Below the pieces are notes generated by a model that saw only the letters and a list, made by a program, of their open reading frames with translations, searched no databases and was not told the origin of the DNA. 23,682 nucleotides of DNA, from assembly GCA_001778285.1 (NCBI GenBank), contig MFGL01000020.1, positions 1 to 23,682 of the forward strand, written 5' to 3'. Shown one piece after another: positions 14,357-22,752 of the stretch. Each line of letters begins with the position of its first letter. Within the stretch, counting starts at the first letter, position 1. A program made the position numbers and the translations under genes. The DNA is from Candidatus Falkowbacteria bacterium RIFOXYC2_FULL_47_12 (GTDB lineage: Bacteria; Patescibacteriota; Patescibacteriia; Patescibacteriales; XYC2-FULL-47-12).

Positions 14357-15470
14357 ATGTTTTTATTACCGTCAGTAATTTATTCACTATATACGTAACG
14401 TCTTTTTCTTGCAAACCAATATAAAACGGCAAAGCCAGTGAACGCTGGCTCATGCTTTCCGCAACCGGATAATCGCCGGCGCGATGCCCAAACTTCTTTT
14501 TATAAAAATCAAACAAATGAATAGCGGGTAAATACGGCTTGGTGGAAATGCCAACCGCATTCAGCCGTTTAATCACTCCATCACGTTTTACTTTTTTTCC
14601 TAAAATCTTTACCACGTACACAAACCATGTGTGTGTGTTATGCGCCGCGACGCGAGGCGCTTGAACGACATCGTGAAACTCGGCCAAATACTTGGTGTAC
14701 CAGCCGGCGATTTTTTGCCGCTGCGCAATCATAGAATCTAATTTCTGGAGCTGACTCAACCCAAGCGTCGCGCTTATTTCATTCATACGGTAATTGTAGC
14801 CCAGCCGCGCATGGTCAAGCTGCTGCATATCTTTCGTCCGGCCCTGGTTGCGCAGGCTACAACAAAGCTCATGGATTTTTTTGCTGTTAGTAACAATCAT
14901 ACCGCCTTCGCCGGTGGTCATTTGTTTATTCGGATAAAAAGCAAATACGGCCGATTCGCCGAATGTGCCGACCGCTCTCTTTTTATACGTAGCGGAGATA
15001 GACTCACAGGCGTCTTCAATAACTTTTAATTTATATTTTTTAGCCAAACGCATAATCCCATCCATGTCAGCCGGCTGGCCAAAGATATGCACTGCCAAAA
15101 TAGCTTTGGTCTTGTTAGTAATTTTTGCTTCAATTTTCTTGGGGTCAATGTTATAGGTTAACGGGTCAATATCAACAAAAACGGGCGTAGCGCCGACATA
15201 CAGGATGCAGTTAGCCGAAGCCACGAATGAAAACGGCGTGGTGATAATTTCGTCGCCTGTACCAATACCCGCGGCCAGCATAGCCAGATGCAGGCCGGCA
15301 GTACCGCTGGAAACGGCGCAGGCATATTTGGTACCGATTTTTTTGGCAAACTGCTTTTCAAACTCCTGTACTTTGGGGCCCAAACTTAAATTGCCGGAGC
15401 GCAAAACTTCCACCACTTCTTTTTCTTCGGTCTTGGTAATATAAGGTTTGGCTAAAGGGTATCGTTTCAT
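14346..15470 (-). CDS. DegT/DnrJ/EryC1/StrS-family sugar aminotransferase (LegC-like)
   Basis: This 374-residue pyridoxal-phosphate enzyme should add an amino group at the keto carbon made by the dehydratase. The PLP lysine is Lys182 in YPNKQMTTGEGG, Asp153 lies in IEDACES, and the phosphate-binding segment SSGTAGL is at 54-60. The family segments YNYRMNEISATLG and KPYLPAIHLFDFY are also present. Length is normal. It overlaps the dehydratase by 11 bases and the acyltransferase by ATGA, so the three form a compact dehydratase-aminotransferase-acyltransferase module. By context it would make UDP-4-amino-4,6-dideoxy-GlcNAc, the legionaminic acid precursor. PseC-type specificity cannot be excluded from sequence. 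Confidence 0.9.
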   Translation of the reverse strand: MKRYPLAKPYITKTEEKEVVEVLRSGNLSLGPKVQEFEKQFAKKIGTKYACAVSSGTAGLHLAMLAAGIGTGDEIITTPFSFVASANCILYVGATPVFVDIDPLTYNIDPKKIEAKITNKTKAILAVHIFGQPADMDGIMRLAKKYKLKVIEDACESISATYKKRAVGTFGESAVFAFYPNKQMTTGEGGMIVTNSKKIHELCCSLRNQGRTKDMQQLDHARLGYNYRMNEISATLGLSQLQKLDSMIAQRQKIAGWYTKYLAEFHDVVQAPRVAAHNTHTWFVYVVKILGKKVKRDGVIKRLNAVGISTKPYLPAIHLFDFYKKKFGHRAGDYPVAESMSQRSLALPFYIGLQEKDVTYIVNKLLTVIKTYGT

Positions 15471-15862
15471 AGTTTTTTAATAACTTTTACCGGCACACCA
15501 AAAGCGACCACGTTGGCGGGAATATTTTTATTCACAAAGGAAAAAGCGCCGATAACGGAGTTTTCGCCGACGGTAATTCTCGGCATAATTACCGAATGGC
15601 TACCGATTTTACAATTTTTTTTCAATGTTACTTTTCCTGCTTTGTTGTCAATAGTGGAAACGGAATAAATGGAGCAATGCGAACCAATCTGGACTTCATC
15701 TGCTATTTCTACCACGTTTTTTGCATTAATGTAGGTAAAAGCGCCAATATCAGTGTTTTTGCCCAGCTTAAAATTTTTTGTATGCCGGACTACCCAGTGC
15801 CAGCGGGTGAACTTGCCTTCTTGAATTAAGGGTTTTTTCCATGACTTAAATGTTCGTGACAT
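15467..15862 (-). CDS. Left-handed beta-helix sugar acyltransferase
   Basis: This 131-residue protein is built largely of hexapeptide repeats (for example LGKNTDIGAFTYINA, VQIGSHCSIYSV, KIGSHSVIMP and VGENSVIGAFSFV), giving a left-handed beta helix that forms a trimer with active sites between subunits. His89 in GSHS is a plausible catalytic base. By position, right after the PIG-L gene and overlapping the aminotransferase (ATGA), it probably N-acetylates the new amino group on the sugar nucleotide. The family pattern begins with the Trp- and Lys-rich segment after the ATG at 15862. A longer TTG start at 15916 would overlap the deacetylase and adds an unrelated leader, so it was not used. Confidence 0.8.
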   Translation of the reverse strand: MSRTFKSWKKPLIQEGKFTRWHWVVRHTKNFKLGKNTDIGAFTYINAKNVVEIADEVQIGSHCSIYSVSTIDNKAGKVTLKKNCKIGSHSVIMPRITVGENSVIGAFSFVNKNIPANVVAFGVPVKVIKKL

Positions 15863-15890
15863 ATGGTAATGATAAAAAAAATAAATGTTG

Positions 15891-16556
15891 TCAGTCAAAA
15901 TGTATTTCTCTGACAACCATAAAAGCTTCGGCAGCCTTTACGCCAACCTCCGAACCCCGCAACTTGAGAAGCGTCTTTAGAATTTCCAGAGAGCGGGGAT
16001 GAGGGTACTTTCGTATCTCCGAGTGGTATGCCTTCATCGCTTTCAATTTTATGTCCACATCATGCTGATGTAACGTAACGTAATAATTAGGAACAAAATC
16101 GTGCAGATTTCTGCCCCACTCGGTTTCTGATATGGTTTCATACGTTAACACTTTTTTGACGGAACAACCCGGGACGGGGCGAGTCGCTACCAGCGCCGCT
16201 GTAAAAACAATGCGATGATCAGCGTTCAAATCTCCGGCATGGGGAACATACACGATATCCGGCCGTACTTCTTTTACTACCGCTGATAAGCGATCGTTTA
16301 ATTCTTTTTGGGACATTGTATCTAACTTTACCGTAGGCAAACCCAATAAAAAATCTTTTGCAACATTCAAAACTTTTGCCGAAGCAACAACTTCCTTTTC
16401 CCGTTTTGCAATAAAGACGCGGGGCCAATCCGGAGCATACGGTTTAGTGACAATGCAACGATAAACCGTATCGCCGTTCCGCTGATGTTTGGCTAACGCG
16501 CCTCCCACTCCCAACACTTCATCATCTCCGTGGGGAGCAATAACTAAAATTTTCAT
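15891..16556 (-). CDS. PIG-L/LmbE-family zinc-dependent deacetylase
   Basis: This 221-residue protein matches the PIG-L family, which hydrolyses N-acetyl groups on sugars. The zinc motif is APHGDDE (7-13), supplying His9 and Asp12, with His114 in the second motif HAGDLNADH (106-114). The usual APHPDDE has Gly in place of Pro. ATG 16556 is chosen; an in-frame TTG lies two codons upstream. It sits between NeuC-B and the acyltransferase. Expected nonulosonate pathways do not need a deacetylase, so it likely exposes an amine for a different acyl group, which fits the ATP-grasp enzyme in the same operon. Its substrate could be the free hexose, the nonulosonate or a glycan. Confidence 0.85.
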   Translation of the reverse strand: MKILVIAPHGDDEVLGVGGALAKHQRNGDTVYRCIVTKPYAPDWPRVFIAKREKEVVASAKVLNVAKDFLLGLPTVKLDTMSQKELNDRLSAVVKEVRPDIVYVPHAGDLNADHRIVFTAALVATRPVPGCSVKKVLTYETISETEWGRNLHDFVPNYYVTLHQHDVDIKLKAMKAYHSEIRKYPHPRSLEILKTLLKLRGSEVGVKAAEAFMVVREIHFD

Positions 16557-16565
16557 ATACAATAT

Positions 16566-17729
16566 TTAGTAGGTAATCTTTTTGCGTAATACATTCTCTC
16601 CTAATCTGGTGGCACTGATTACTTCCATAATTTTATCGCTTGCAAAACCGCTCCCATAGGGATTTTTGTACGCTCTTTTCTTCGCTACCAATGCTTTTTG
16701 AATAGCATCTTGTATAGCCTTTTTACGTGCCTTAACAAACGTAATATTACTTGCATGTTCCCGGCCGACGTTGCGTGAACCTATGTTGATAACAGCTAAC
16801 TTCAAACTGGGAGCTTCTATAATTCCACTGCTGGAGTTGCCGATAAGGACATGGGCGTGCTTCAGCAATTGCAGAAACTCCTCGTGAGGTAAATTAACGC
16901 ATACACGGATAAAAGGCAGATGTTTGATTTTATGAATTTCAGCAATAATGTCCTGGCTGCCCTTGTCGTTATTTGGATAGATAATTACGGTCTGTTCTTG
17001 CAAAACTTCCAAAGCGTGGGCAATTTCGCGCATCTGCAAGCCCATAATATCAGCTTCTATATCCACGGGATTAAAAAGGCATACAATAATTTTTTTCCCA
17101 GGATTCAAATTTAACTTTTTCCATAGCTGATCGGCGTCGGCAGACAAATTCTTCAAAATGCTATCTATATTAAGAGCTCCTACCGTGTACACTCGCCATG
17201 GTTCTTCCCCCATTTTTATAAGCCGGCGTTTACAAATCCTGGTCGGAACTAAATGAATATGGCTAAATCGAGTAATGGCATGCCGTATATTTTCATCAAT
17301 ATGACCGCTGTCAGTCTTGTCTCCGCCATGAATATGCACAATCGGAATTTTTAAACTTGACGCCGCCAGCACTGCCGCGAATGGCTCCAACCGATCACCG
17401 AATACGATTACTATGTCTGACTTTAGTTTCAAAAATGCGGCGGCAAAATTAGTAATTCCCCTAGCTAATCCACGGCTCCAATAATAAGCATCCATTTTCC
17501 CCTTATACATTTCTACGGCGACTTGGATTTCCCAGCCGTCTTTTTGTATTTCCTGAACAGTCATTCCATATTTTTTGAGCAAGTGCATACCAGTAACTAT
17601 TAATTGTAAACGCAACCCATCTTCCCGGCGTATCTTTTCTAGGAGAGGTTTCAGAATGCCGTATTCAGCCCGCGTGCCGGTGATTATCGCCACGTTTCTT
17701 TTTTTTACATTTTCTTTATCGTTTTGCAT
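16566..17729 (-). CDS. neuC: NeuC-family UDP-sugar 2-epimerase (hydrolysing), copy B
   Basis: This 387-residue enzyme is a canonical NeuC/LegG-type 2-epimerase. Motifs seen are TGTRAEYGILKPLL (17-30), FGDRLE (110-115), HIHGGD (132-137), the NIRHAITRFSHIH block, GNSSSGIIE (297-305) and NIGSRNVGR (315-323). It would give the free 2-epimerised amino sugar for NeuB-B. The ATG overlaps the end of the HAD gene by 25 bases, and PIG-L follows nine bases after its stop. It keeps all the motifs that copy A has lost, so it is the safer candidate for an ordinary legionaminic route. Confidence 0.92.
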   Translation of the reverse strand: MQNDKENVKKRNVAIITGTRAEYGILKPLLEKIRREDGLRLQLIVTGMHLLKKYGMTVQEIQKDGWEIQVAVEMYKGKMDAYYWSRGLARGITNFAAAFLKLKSDIVIVFGDRLEPFAAVLAASSLKIPIVHIHGGDKTDSGHIDENIRHAITRFSHIHLVPTRICKRRLIKMGEEPWRVYTVGALNIDSILKNLSADADQLWKKLNLNPGKKIIVCLFNPVDIEADIMGLQMREIAHALEVLQEQTVIIYPNNDKGSQDIIAEIHKIKHLPFIRVCVNLPHEEFLQLLKHAHVLIGNSSSGIIEAPSLKLAVINIGSRNVGREHASNITFVKARKKAIQDAIQKALVAKKRAYKNPYGSGFASDKIMEVISATRLGENVLRKKITY

Positions 17730-18373
17730 AAATCCCTGAAGTTAAAAATTTTTTTATCTATATATTGATTATGCGGGCAGGTTTTGAACTCACCCTTTAA
17801 AATTCTAACTGTCTTCATGCCACTTCGCTTTGCTCCTGAGAAATCCAGTAACGGATTATCGCCTACATATATCGTTTGATAAGATGATATATTTAATTTT
17901 TTAATAGCCGCTTGAAAAGGCTTGGGTGAAGGCTTAGGATTAAAATTTTTGGTATATATGATGTAATCAAAAAAATGTTGAATTCCCAAAGCCTTTATTT
18001 TCTGTGCCTGTCTTTGAATATTTCCGTCAGTAATAATACCAAGGGTGTATTTTTGCCGTTTTAATTGACGCAAGACAGTGATAAGACCTGGGTAAGGTTT
18101 TAACGGACATCGGTAATCGTTAAAAATTTTCACCATGGTATGTACCAGCTTCGGTGTAGGCGCTATTTTCAATTCAGCCAACAAATCATTAAACAAATAA
18201 GGATAAGCGCTGGTTTTTTGTTCCCACAACGCCATGGCCGTTTTCTGCGTCTGACGTGAAGAAATATGATACCTGTCTGAAAGATAACGAGCTACCTCAC
18301 CAAGAGTGCCTGCCATATACTGTTTCACATCATACAAAGTATTGTCTACATCAAAAAATATTGCTTTTATCAT
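17705..18373 (-). CDS. HAD-superfamily hydrolase (putative nonulosonate-linked phosphatase)
   Basis: This 222-residue protein is a class IA HAD hydrolase, usually a phosphatase. Motif I is FFDVDNT with Asp8 and Asp10, motif II is ITDG (114-117), motif III includes the lysine in NPKPSPKPF (145-153), and motif IV is GDNPLLD (171-177). The cap region lies between motifs I and II. Length is normal. It overlaps the ATP-grasp gene (ATGA) and NeuC-B (25 bases), so it is embedded in the pathway. Neuraminate-9-phosphate phosphatases belong to this family, but a 6-deoxy route would not yield a 9-phosphate. Its substrate may be a different phosphorylated intermediate. Confidence 0.85.
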   Translation of the reverse strand: MIKAIFFDVDNTLYDVKQYMAGTLGEVARYLSDRYHISSRQTQKTAMALWEQKTSAYPYLFNDLLAELKIAPTPKLVHTMVKIFNDYRCPLKPYPGLITVLRQLKRQKYTLGIITDGNIQRQAQKIKALGIQHFFDYIIYTKNFNPKPSPKPFQAAIKKLNISSYQTIYVGDNPLLDFSGAKRSGMKTVRILKGEFKTCPHNQYIDKKIFNFRDLCKTIKKM

Positions 18374-19314
18374 ATGGCAGAATGATAAACTTCCGCGTAG
18401 TATCTTAGCATTGTCAAGCCAGATTGAAAGCCGTTGCTGGGCACTGGTTTTTGGCCTTGAATGATTTTTATCAAATTTGATAAAATACTCGGATCAGCCC
18501 GCAAAGATAATACAGAACCCCCGCCAAAACGAGTGTTAACTTCTATAAATTTGATACCTTTTTTATTTTTAATACATTGGATGCAGGCCGGCCCTATTAA
18601 TTTCAATTGTTGCGCGATTTTTTTTGACCAAGCTATAATTTCTTCGTCATATACGGTGCAACCCTTCATGGATACGCCGGATTCCACCTGGATTCTCGTG
18701 CGTGGCACCACTGCCAAAGGTTCTCCTTGCAAATCACACAGCACATCAACGGTATATTCCGTCCCCTGGATGTATTCCTGCAAAATCGGCTGCTCAATCG
18801 TTGTATAGTATGCATTTAACTCTGGAAGACTGCTGACTTTATAAACTCCCTGCCCTCCTCTGCCGAAACGGGGTTTAATGATAACGGGAAAAATAACTTC
18901 TTTTTTGTTGCGAAACATTGCAGGTACAGGAACAGCATAAGTTCTAAAAAATGCATCCGTAGCAAGCTTATCCGCGCATATTTTAACCGCCGAATAATCT
19001 GGAACCAGCACCAACGTTCCTAGTTTTGCAAAATATTTTTTATGTTTTGCCAGAGTTAACATTTCTTCTTCTGGACCGGAAATAATGGCATCCGGTTTCT
19101 CAATGCGGCAAATATCCAGCATCTTTTTAAGAAAGGGGCGGGTATTTCCGGCAGGAACGACATAACTTTTATCGCAAAAATGAAAACCAGCCGAAAGCTC
19201 ATTACAATCCGTGCCGATAATACGTACGCCTCTTTTCTTTAAGGCTTGGATCAAACCCACCGCCGGCGGAGAACCGACAGCTGTTCTGATAATAGTGATG
19301 TTATTTTTTTTCAT
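18370..19314 (-). CDS. ATP-grasp family carboxylate-amine ligase
   Basis: This 314-residue protein has an N-terminal Rossmann-like domain (to about 105), then an ATP-grasp fold. The ATP-binding Lys147 and glycine-rich loop IIKPRFGRGGQGV (145-157), QEYIQGTEYTVD (179-190) and the metal-binding Glu258 in EVNTRFGGG (258-266) are all visible. Such enzymes activate a carboxylate as an acyl-phosphate and join it to an amine or other nucleophile. The ATG at 19314 is chosen over a TTG four codons upstream; it still overlaps the methyltransferase by 14 bases. In a locus with a PIG-L deacetylase this suggests attachment of an amino acid or other acid to a sugar amine. That is inference; the substrate is unknown. 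Confidence 0.85.
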   Translation of the reverse strand: MKKNNITIIRTAVGSPPAVGLIQALKKRGVRIIGTDCNELSAGFHFCDKSYVVPAGNTRPFLKKMLDICRIEKPDAIISGPEEEMLTLAKHKKYFAKLGTLVLVPDYSAVKICADKLATDAFFRTYAVPVPAMFRNKKEVIFPVIIKPRFGRGGQGVYKVSSLPELNAYYTTIEQPILQEYIQGTEYTVDVLCDLQGEPLAVVPRTRIQVESGVSMKGCTVYDEEIIAWSKKIAQQLKLIGPACIQCIKNKKGIKFIEVNTRFGGGSVLSLRADPSILSNLIKIIQGQKPVPSNGFQSGLTMLRYYAEVYHSAI

Positions 19315-19972
19315 ATTTTTGCGCAATCACATGCCAGCGGGAAAGTAAACGACACGATTGCCGTATGTTAGTAATGTCTTCCCTTTCTAAGGTGAGTATC
19401 TTAAAATCTTTGAAAAGTCTGTAAATTTCCGGAAGTGAAAAAAAATGTTGCGTTATTCCTTTCTCGCAAGCGGAATTAAGAATACGCGTATTTTTTCCTG
19501 CGGTACGTCCGCGTTTCATTTCAGGCGAATCAGTAGTTTCCAGCTTAAAATAAATTAAACCGTTGTTTTTTAAAACCCGCAAAACTTCCCTAACACCGTC
19601 CATAGCTTGCGAAAATATTACATGGTCAAAAACCCCGTAGCTGATAACGATATCAAAAAAATTATCAAAGTAAGGCAACTTCACCAAAGAGCCTTTTTTT
19701 AAATGTGCTTTATATCCCTTGGCTGCCAAATTTTTGCGTGTTTTGGCGAGAGCCGAACCGGCAATATCCATACCGTAAGCGTCAAACCCCTTTTCTGCGG
19801 CCAAGCCTAGATGTCTGCCTACTCCGCATCCCAAATCCAGTAATATACCGGGACCGTGTTGCTTTTGAAAACGAGACAAAAATCGCACCACCTGCTCTGA
19901 CGGGTAGTGTTCATCGTAATCTCCTTTTAAAAAATGCTGCTGCCACAGCTGTGTTTGAGTTTTAGCGGCCAT
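19301..19972 (-). CDS. Class I SAM-dependent methyltransferase 2 (PtmH-like context)
   Basis: This 223-residue protein has a clear SAM-binding motif I, LDLGCGVGR (45-53), the acidic Asp69 in GMDI (67-70), and a later strand with DIVISYGVFDHV. It fits the Methyltransf_11/25 type, which methylates small molecules. It overlaps NeuB-B by 11 bases and the ATP-grasp gene by 14. In Campylobacter a methyltransferase (PtmH) modifies amidino-legionaminic acid, so a similar role is plausible. Methylation of an amino-acid substituent added by the ATP-grasp enzyme is another option. The acceptor cannot be read from the sequence. Confidence 0.85.
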   Translation of the reverse strand: MAAKTQTQLWQQHFLKGDYDEHYPSEQVVRFLSRFQKQHGPGILLDLGCGVGRHLGLAAEKGFDAYGMDIAGSALAKTRKNLAAKGYKAHLKKGSLVKLPYFDNFFDIVISYGVFDHVIFSQAMDGVREVLRVLKNNGLIYFKLETTDSPEMKRGRTAGKNTRILNSACEKGITQHFFSLPEIYRLFKDFKILTLEREDITNIRQSCRLLSRWHVIAQKYEKK

Positions 19973-21017
19973 AATCTTTGGTACTGATTAAAACTCCCGG
20001 CTGAACGGTGCGTTTGGCTTTTTTCCCCAGCACCTTAAAATAGTAGTTGGGCGCTAAACCGGTTCCCGGACGCTTAATGCCGAGATTTTCTGATGTAAAA
20101 GTTTCTCCTGCTTGAATGGCAGTGACGGAAACTAAACTTTTTCTGGCTTGCTTTAGCGTAATTTTTTCACTCTTCGTTGGCTCTTTGACCGTTGATCCCA
20201 AAATAATCGGCACTTGTCGAATCGCTTGAACCATATTTTTAAACTCATCAGCTTGCAAAGACGCGCTATGATCAGGCCCAGGCAATGTAGTATTCAGCGT
20301 CAGATGTTTTTCAATGACACAGGCTCCCAGCGTAACCGCCATTATCGGCACGTGCACGCCAAGCGTGTGGTCTGAATAGCCGACCAATACATCTGCTGTT
20401 TTCATCAAGCTTTGCATAGCGCGCAGATTTACGTCTCTTTCCGAACACGGGTAACTGGTAGTTGCATGCAGAATAACCAGCTGGTTATTTCCAGTTTTTT
20501 TAATGCATCGCACAGCCTTCTTAACTTCTGATAACGTTGCCATACCTGTGCCTAAAATCATCGGCTTCTTGAAACGAGCAGCGTATGCCAAAAGCGGCAG
20601 GTTAGTCAAATCTCCAGAACCGAGTTTAAACGCCGCAACATCCAATCGTTGCAAAAAGTCAACGCTGGCAAAGCCGCCGTGCGGCGTGGACAAAAAGATT
20701 ATGTTTCTTTTTTTGCACCGTGCAATAATAGCCTGATAATATTTTTCAGGCAATTCAAGCTTTTTCAGCATATCCAGCTGACTTTGAGCAATGCCTAAAT
20801 TTTTTTTCTGATAGTCTGCTATCTTTCCCGCCGCAGTTACTACCTCTTCAGCTTTGAACGTTTGGAATTTCACCGCGTCAGCGCCCGCGTCCGCCGCGGC
20901 ATTAACTAATTGCAGGGCCATATCCAGACTGCCGTTATGATTGACACCGGCTTCGGCGATAATAAACACGGGGGATCGCTTAGAAATAAAGTGATTGGCT
21001 ATGTTAATTTTTTGCAT
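19962..21017 (-). CDS. neuB: NeuB-family nonulosonic acid synthase, copy B (LegI-like)
   Basis: This 351-residue PEP-dependent synthase makes the nine-carbon acid from the free hexosamine derivative. It carries the canonical AEAGVNHNG (21-29), KFQTFKAEE (50-58), LSTP (109-112), the metal histidines His217 in YSDH and His238 in IEKH, and the SAF-domain Arg292 in ARKSL, ending with RPGTGLAP (316-323). Length is typical. The RPGTGLAP form and SDHTLG are common to the sialate/legionaminate synthases. It follows the Gfo/Idh stop by three bases and overlaps the methyltransferase by 11. It probably pairs with NeuC-B and cytidylyltransferase B. Confidence 0.93.
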   Translation of the reverse strand: MQKINIANHFISKRSPVFIIAEAGVNHNGSLDMALQLVNAAADAGADAVKFQTFKAEEVVTAAGKIADYQKKNLGIAQSQLDMLKKLELPEKYYQAIIARCKKRNIIFLSTPHGGFASVDFLQRLDVAAFKLGSGDLTNLPLLAYAARFKKPMILGTGMATLSEVKKAVRCIKKTGNNQLVILHATTSYPCSERDVNLRAMQSLMKTADVLVGYSDHTLGVHVPIMAVTLGACVIEKHLTLNTTLPGPDHSASLQADEFKNMVQAIRQVPIILGSTVKEPTKSEKITLKQARKSLVSVTAIQAGETFTSENLGIKRPGTGLAPNYYFKVLGKKAKRTVQPGVLISTKDYGR

Positions 21018-21020
21018 ATA

Positions 21021-22025
21021 CTAAAGTAAAATAACTCTGCCGGTTTTACTGCTTTCTTCCAGGGCATCAAGTATCTTCAGTAAAGAGTAATTATCATGAA
21101 AAGTGTGAGGATAAGACGTCTGGCTTTGAATGGTTTGCAAAAATGTTTTAATTTCATCATTATACATTTCTTCTTCATTAATATAACCTGTTTGCGGATG
21201 CCCCTGCGGTACTTTTATAAATTCGGTGAGTTTGGAAACAGCGTTATATACTTTAATAAAAGAATCAGCGCGCTCCCACTCCAAAACACCCTCTGACCCC
21301 AAAATACGCAATGTTCTAAAAGGTTTTCTGGCAATTACGTCAATGATAATGTTGCCAAGAATGCCGTTTTTGTACTTTACGTTTGCCAGCACAATGTCAT
21401 CTGCACTCATGTCCAAATCGGAAATTTTCGCAATTCGTCCCGAAACTTCCGTTACGTGCGATGCCATGAGCCAATTCAGCCAAATAAGTTCAAACGGAAG
21501 CATTTCACGGCAGGCGCTGGTTTCTTTTTTGGAAAAATATACCTGCCGGTAATCTTCCCACGGATGCCAGTCCGGCAAATACTGGCCCATGTGGTATTGA
21601 AACGCCAAAATTTTTCCGATTCTGCCTGCGTCCAAAAATTGTTTAATCATTTTAATAGGCGTGTAATGCAAGAACGTACAAGAAGGAGCCTTGATGATAT
21701 CTTTATCTGCATTTTTAAAAATATCGTCATAGCCATCGGCTGTGACCGGATGTTCAATAAAAAAATGTTTTTTATGCTGCAAGGCAAAACGAATGTAATC
21801 GCCGTGCGCATCCGGCGAGGTTGAAATAATTATAACGTCAAAATCTTTGGGATCTATCTTAGAAAAATGCTCAATCACCTTAACGCCATATTTATTTTTT
21901 GCCTCTTCATTCCTGTCCGCGCGTATATCAAAACCCGTTATATCGTACTCTTCGTTAACGTGTAAGTTGCGGATCCGACGCTTGCCCATTGACCCTAATC
22001 CTACTATCAAAAATCGTAACTTCAT
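21021..22025 (-). CDS. Gfo/Idh/MocA-family oxidoreductase (PtmF-like context) with EHP motif
   Basis: This 334-residue protein has the N-terminal NAD(P)-binding VGLGSMGKRRIRN (8-20) and the second domain of glucose-fructose oxidoreductase relatives. The hallmark EKP reads EHP (91-93, in FIEHPVT), replacing the lysine usually involved in catalysis and cofactor contact. The rest, including SEGVLEW (about 246-252), is typical. It overlaps cytidylyltransferase B (ATGA). The Campylobacter legionaminate locus has a Gfo/Idh gene (PtmF) in the same company, so it probably reduces or epimerises a sugar or nonulosonate carbon. With His in place of Lys it may use a different base or be a non-classical member. 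Confidence 0.88.
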   Translation of the reverse strand: MKLRFLIVGLGSMGKRRIRNLHVNEEYDITGFDIRADRNEEAKNKYGVKVIEHFSKIDPKDFDVIIISTSPDAHGDYIRFALQHKKHFFIEHPVTADGYDDIFKNADKDIIKAPSCTFLHYTPIKMIKQFLDAGRIGKILAFQYHMGQYLPDWHPWEDYRQVYFSKKETSACREMLPFELIWLNWLMASHVTEVSGRIAKISDLDMSADDIVLANVKYKNGILGNIIIDVIARKPFRTLRILGSEGVLEWERADSFIKVYNAVSKLTEFIKVPQGHPQTGYINEEEMYNDEIKTFLQTIQSQTSYPHTFHDNYSLLKILDALEESSKTGRVILL

Positions 22026-22744
22026 ATTTTTTTAATCCTTTCTTTAATGCGTTCTTTGTTTTTGTAAAGCAACTCAGACAATGCCCAGTCTTCCGGATTA
22101 TCCAAATCTACAGACCGCCACTTATCGCAAACTACCGCTTTCGTACGCTTTGTTATTACTTTTTTTTCTTTCAAGAGTGCTGCTGTCTTGACGATATACA
22201 CAAAACATCCGTTTAATATATATGCCGGCCGCCAGGCCTGCGTATTGGTTGACTGACTCTCGGAACCGTTGACAAGGATAATATTTTGCTGCTTATCCAG
22301 GTAGTATAAACGCGGGTGTGTAGGACAAACTGTAAGAACTGTAGTAGCGTTTGAATCCTGAATCAGTTTCCATGAGCGCTCAATATCCTCAATCTCCCGC
22401 AAGGGCGAGGTGGTTTGCAAAATCATAACGTGTGTCGGCACATACTTTTCCTCTTGCTTTAACCTGTTGAGTAAATGCAAAATTGCGTCCACTCCTTGGG
22501 ATGTATCCTGCGCCAAATATTCGGGGCGCAAAAAAGGCGTCTGAGCCCCGTACTCCCTTGCGATAGCGGCGATCTCGGGAGAATCAGTATCAACAATAAC
22601 ACGGTCAACCATTGAAACGCTTTTTGCCTGCTCAATAGCGTAGGCAATCAAAGGCTTGCCCGCAAACTTCTTGATATTTTTCCCAGGAATTCTCTTGGAG
22701 CCGGATCGCGCCGGAATTATGGCTAAAAGCTTTTTTTGCTTCAT
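22022..22744 (-). CDS. neuA: CMP-nonulosonate cytidylyltransferase, copy B (NeuA/LegF family)
   Basis: This 240-residue enzyme activates a nonulosonic acid as its CMP derivative. RSGSKRIPGKN (13-23), TSPLR (112-116) and RSVDLDNPEDW (210-220) match the family. It lacks the RRQD segment seen in copy A, having instead a SQSTNTQAWR stretch before NGCFVY. The sugar pocket therefore probably differs between the two copies. It begins eight bases after the amidotransferase B stop and ends at the Gfo/Idh start (ATGA overlap). In Campylobacter the equivalent is PtmB/LegF; substrate preference is inferred from neighbours only. Confidence 0.9.
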   Translation of the reverse strand: MKQKKLLAIIPARSGSKRIPGKNIKKFAGKPLIAYAIEQAKSVSMVDRVIVDTDSPEIAAIAREYGAQTPFLRPEYLAQDTSQGVDAILHLLNRLKQEEKYVPTHVMILQTTSPLREIEDIERSWKLIQDSNATTVLTVCPTHPRLYYLDKQQNIILVNGSESQSTNTQAWRPAYILNGCFVYIVKTAALLKEKKVITKRTKAVVCDKWRSVDLDNPEDWALSELLYKNKERIKERIKKI

Positions 22745-22752
22745 AACACAAT

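Noticed and set aside
15863..15916. Longer TTG start of the acyltransferase
   Set aside because: The extra leader overlaps the deacetylase gene, uses TTG and adds a segment unlike hexapeptide transferases. The family-like start is the ATG at 15862.
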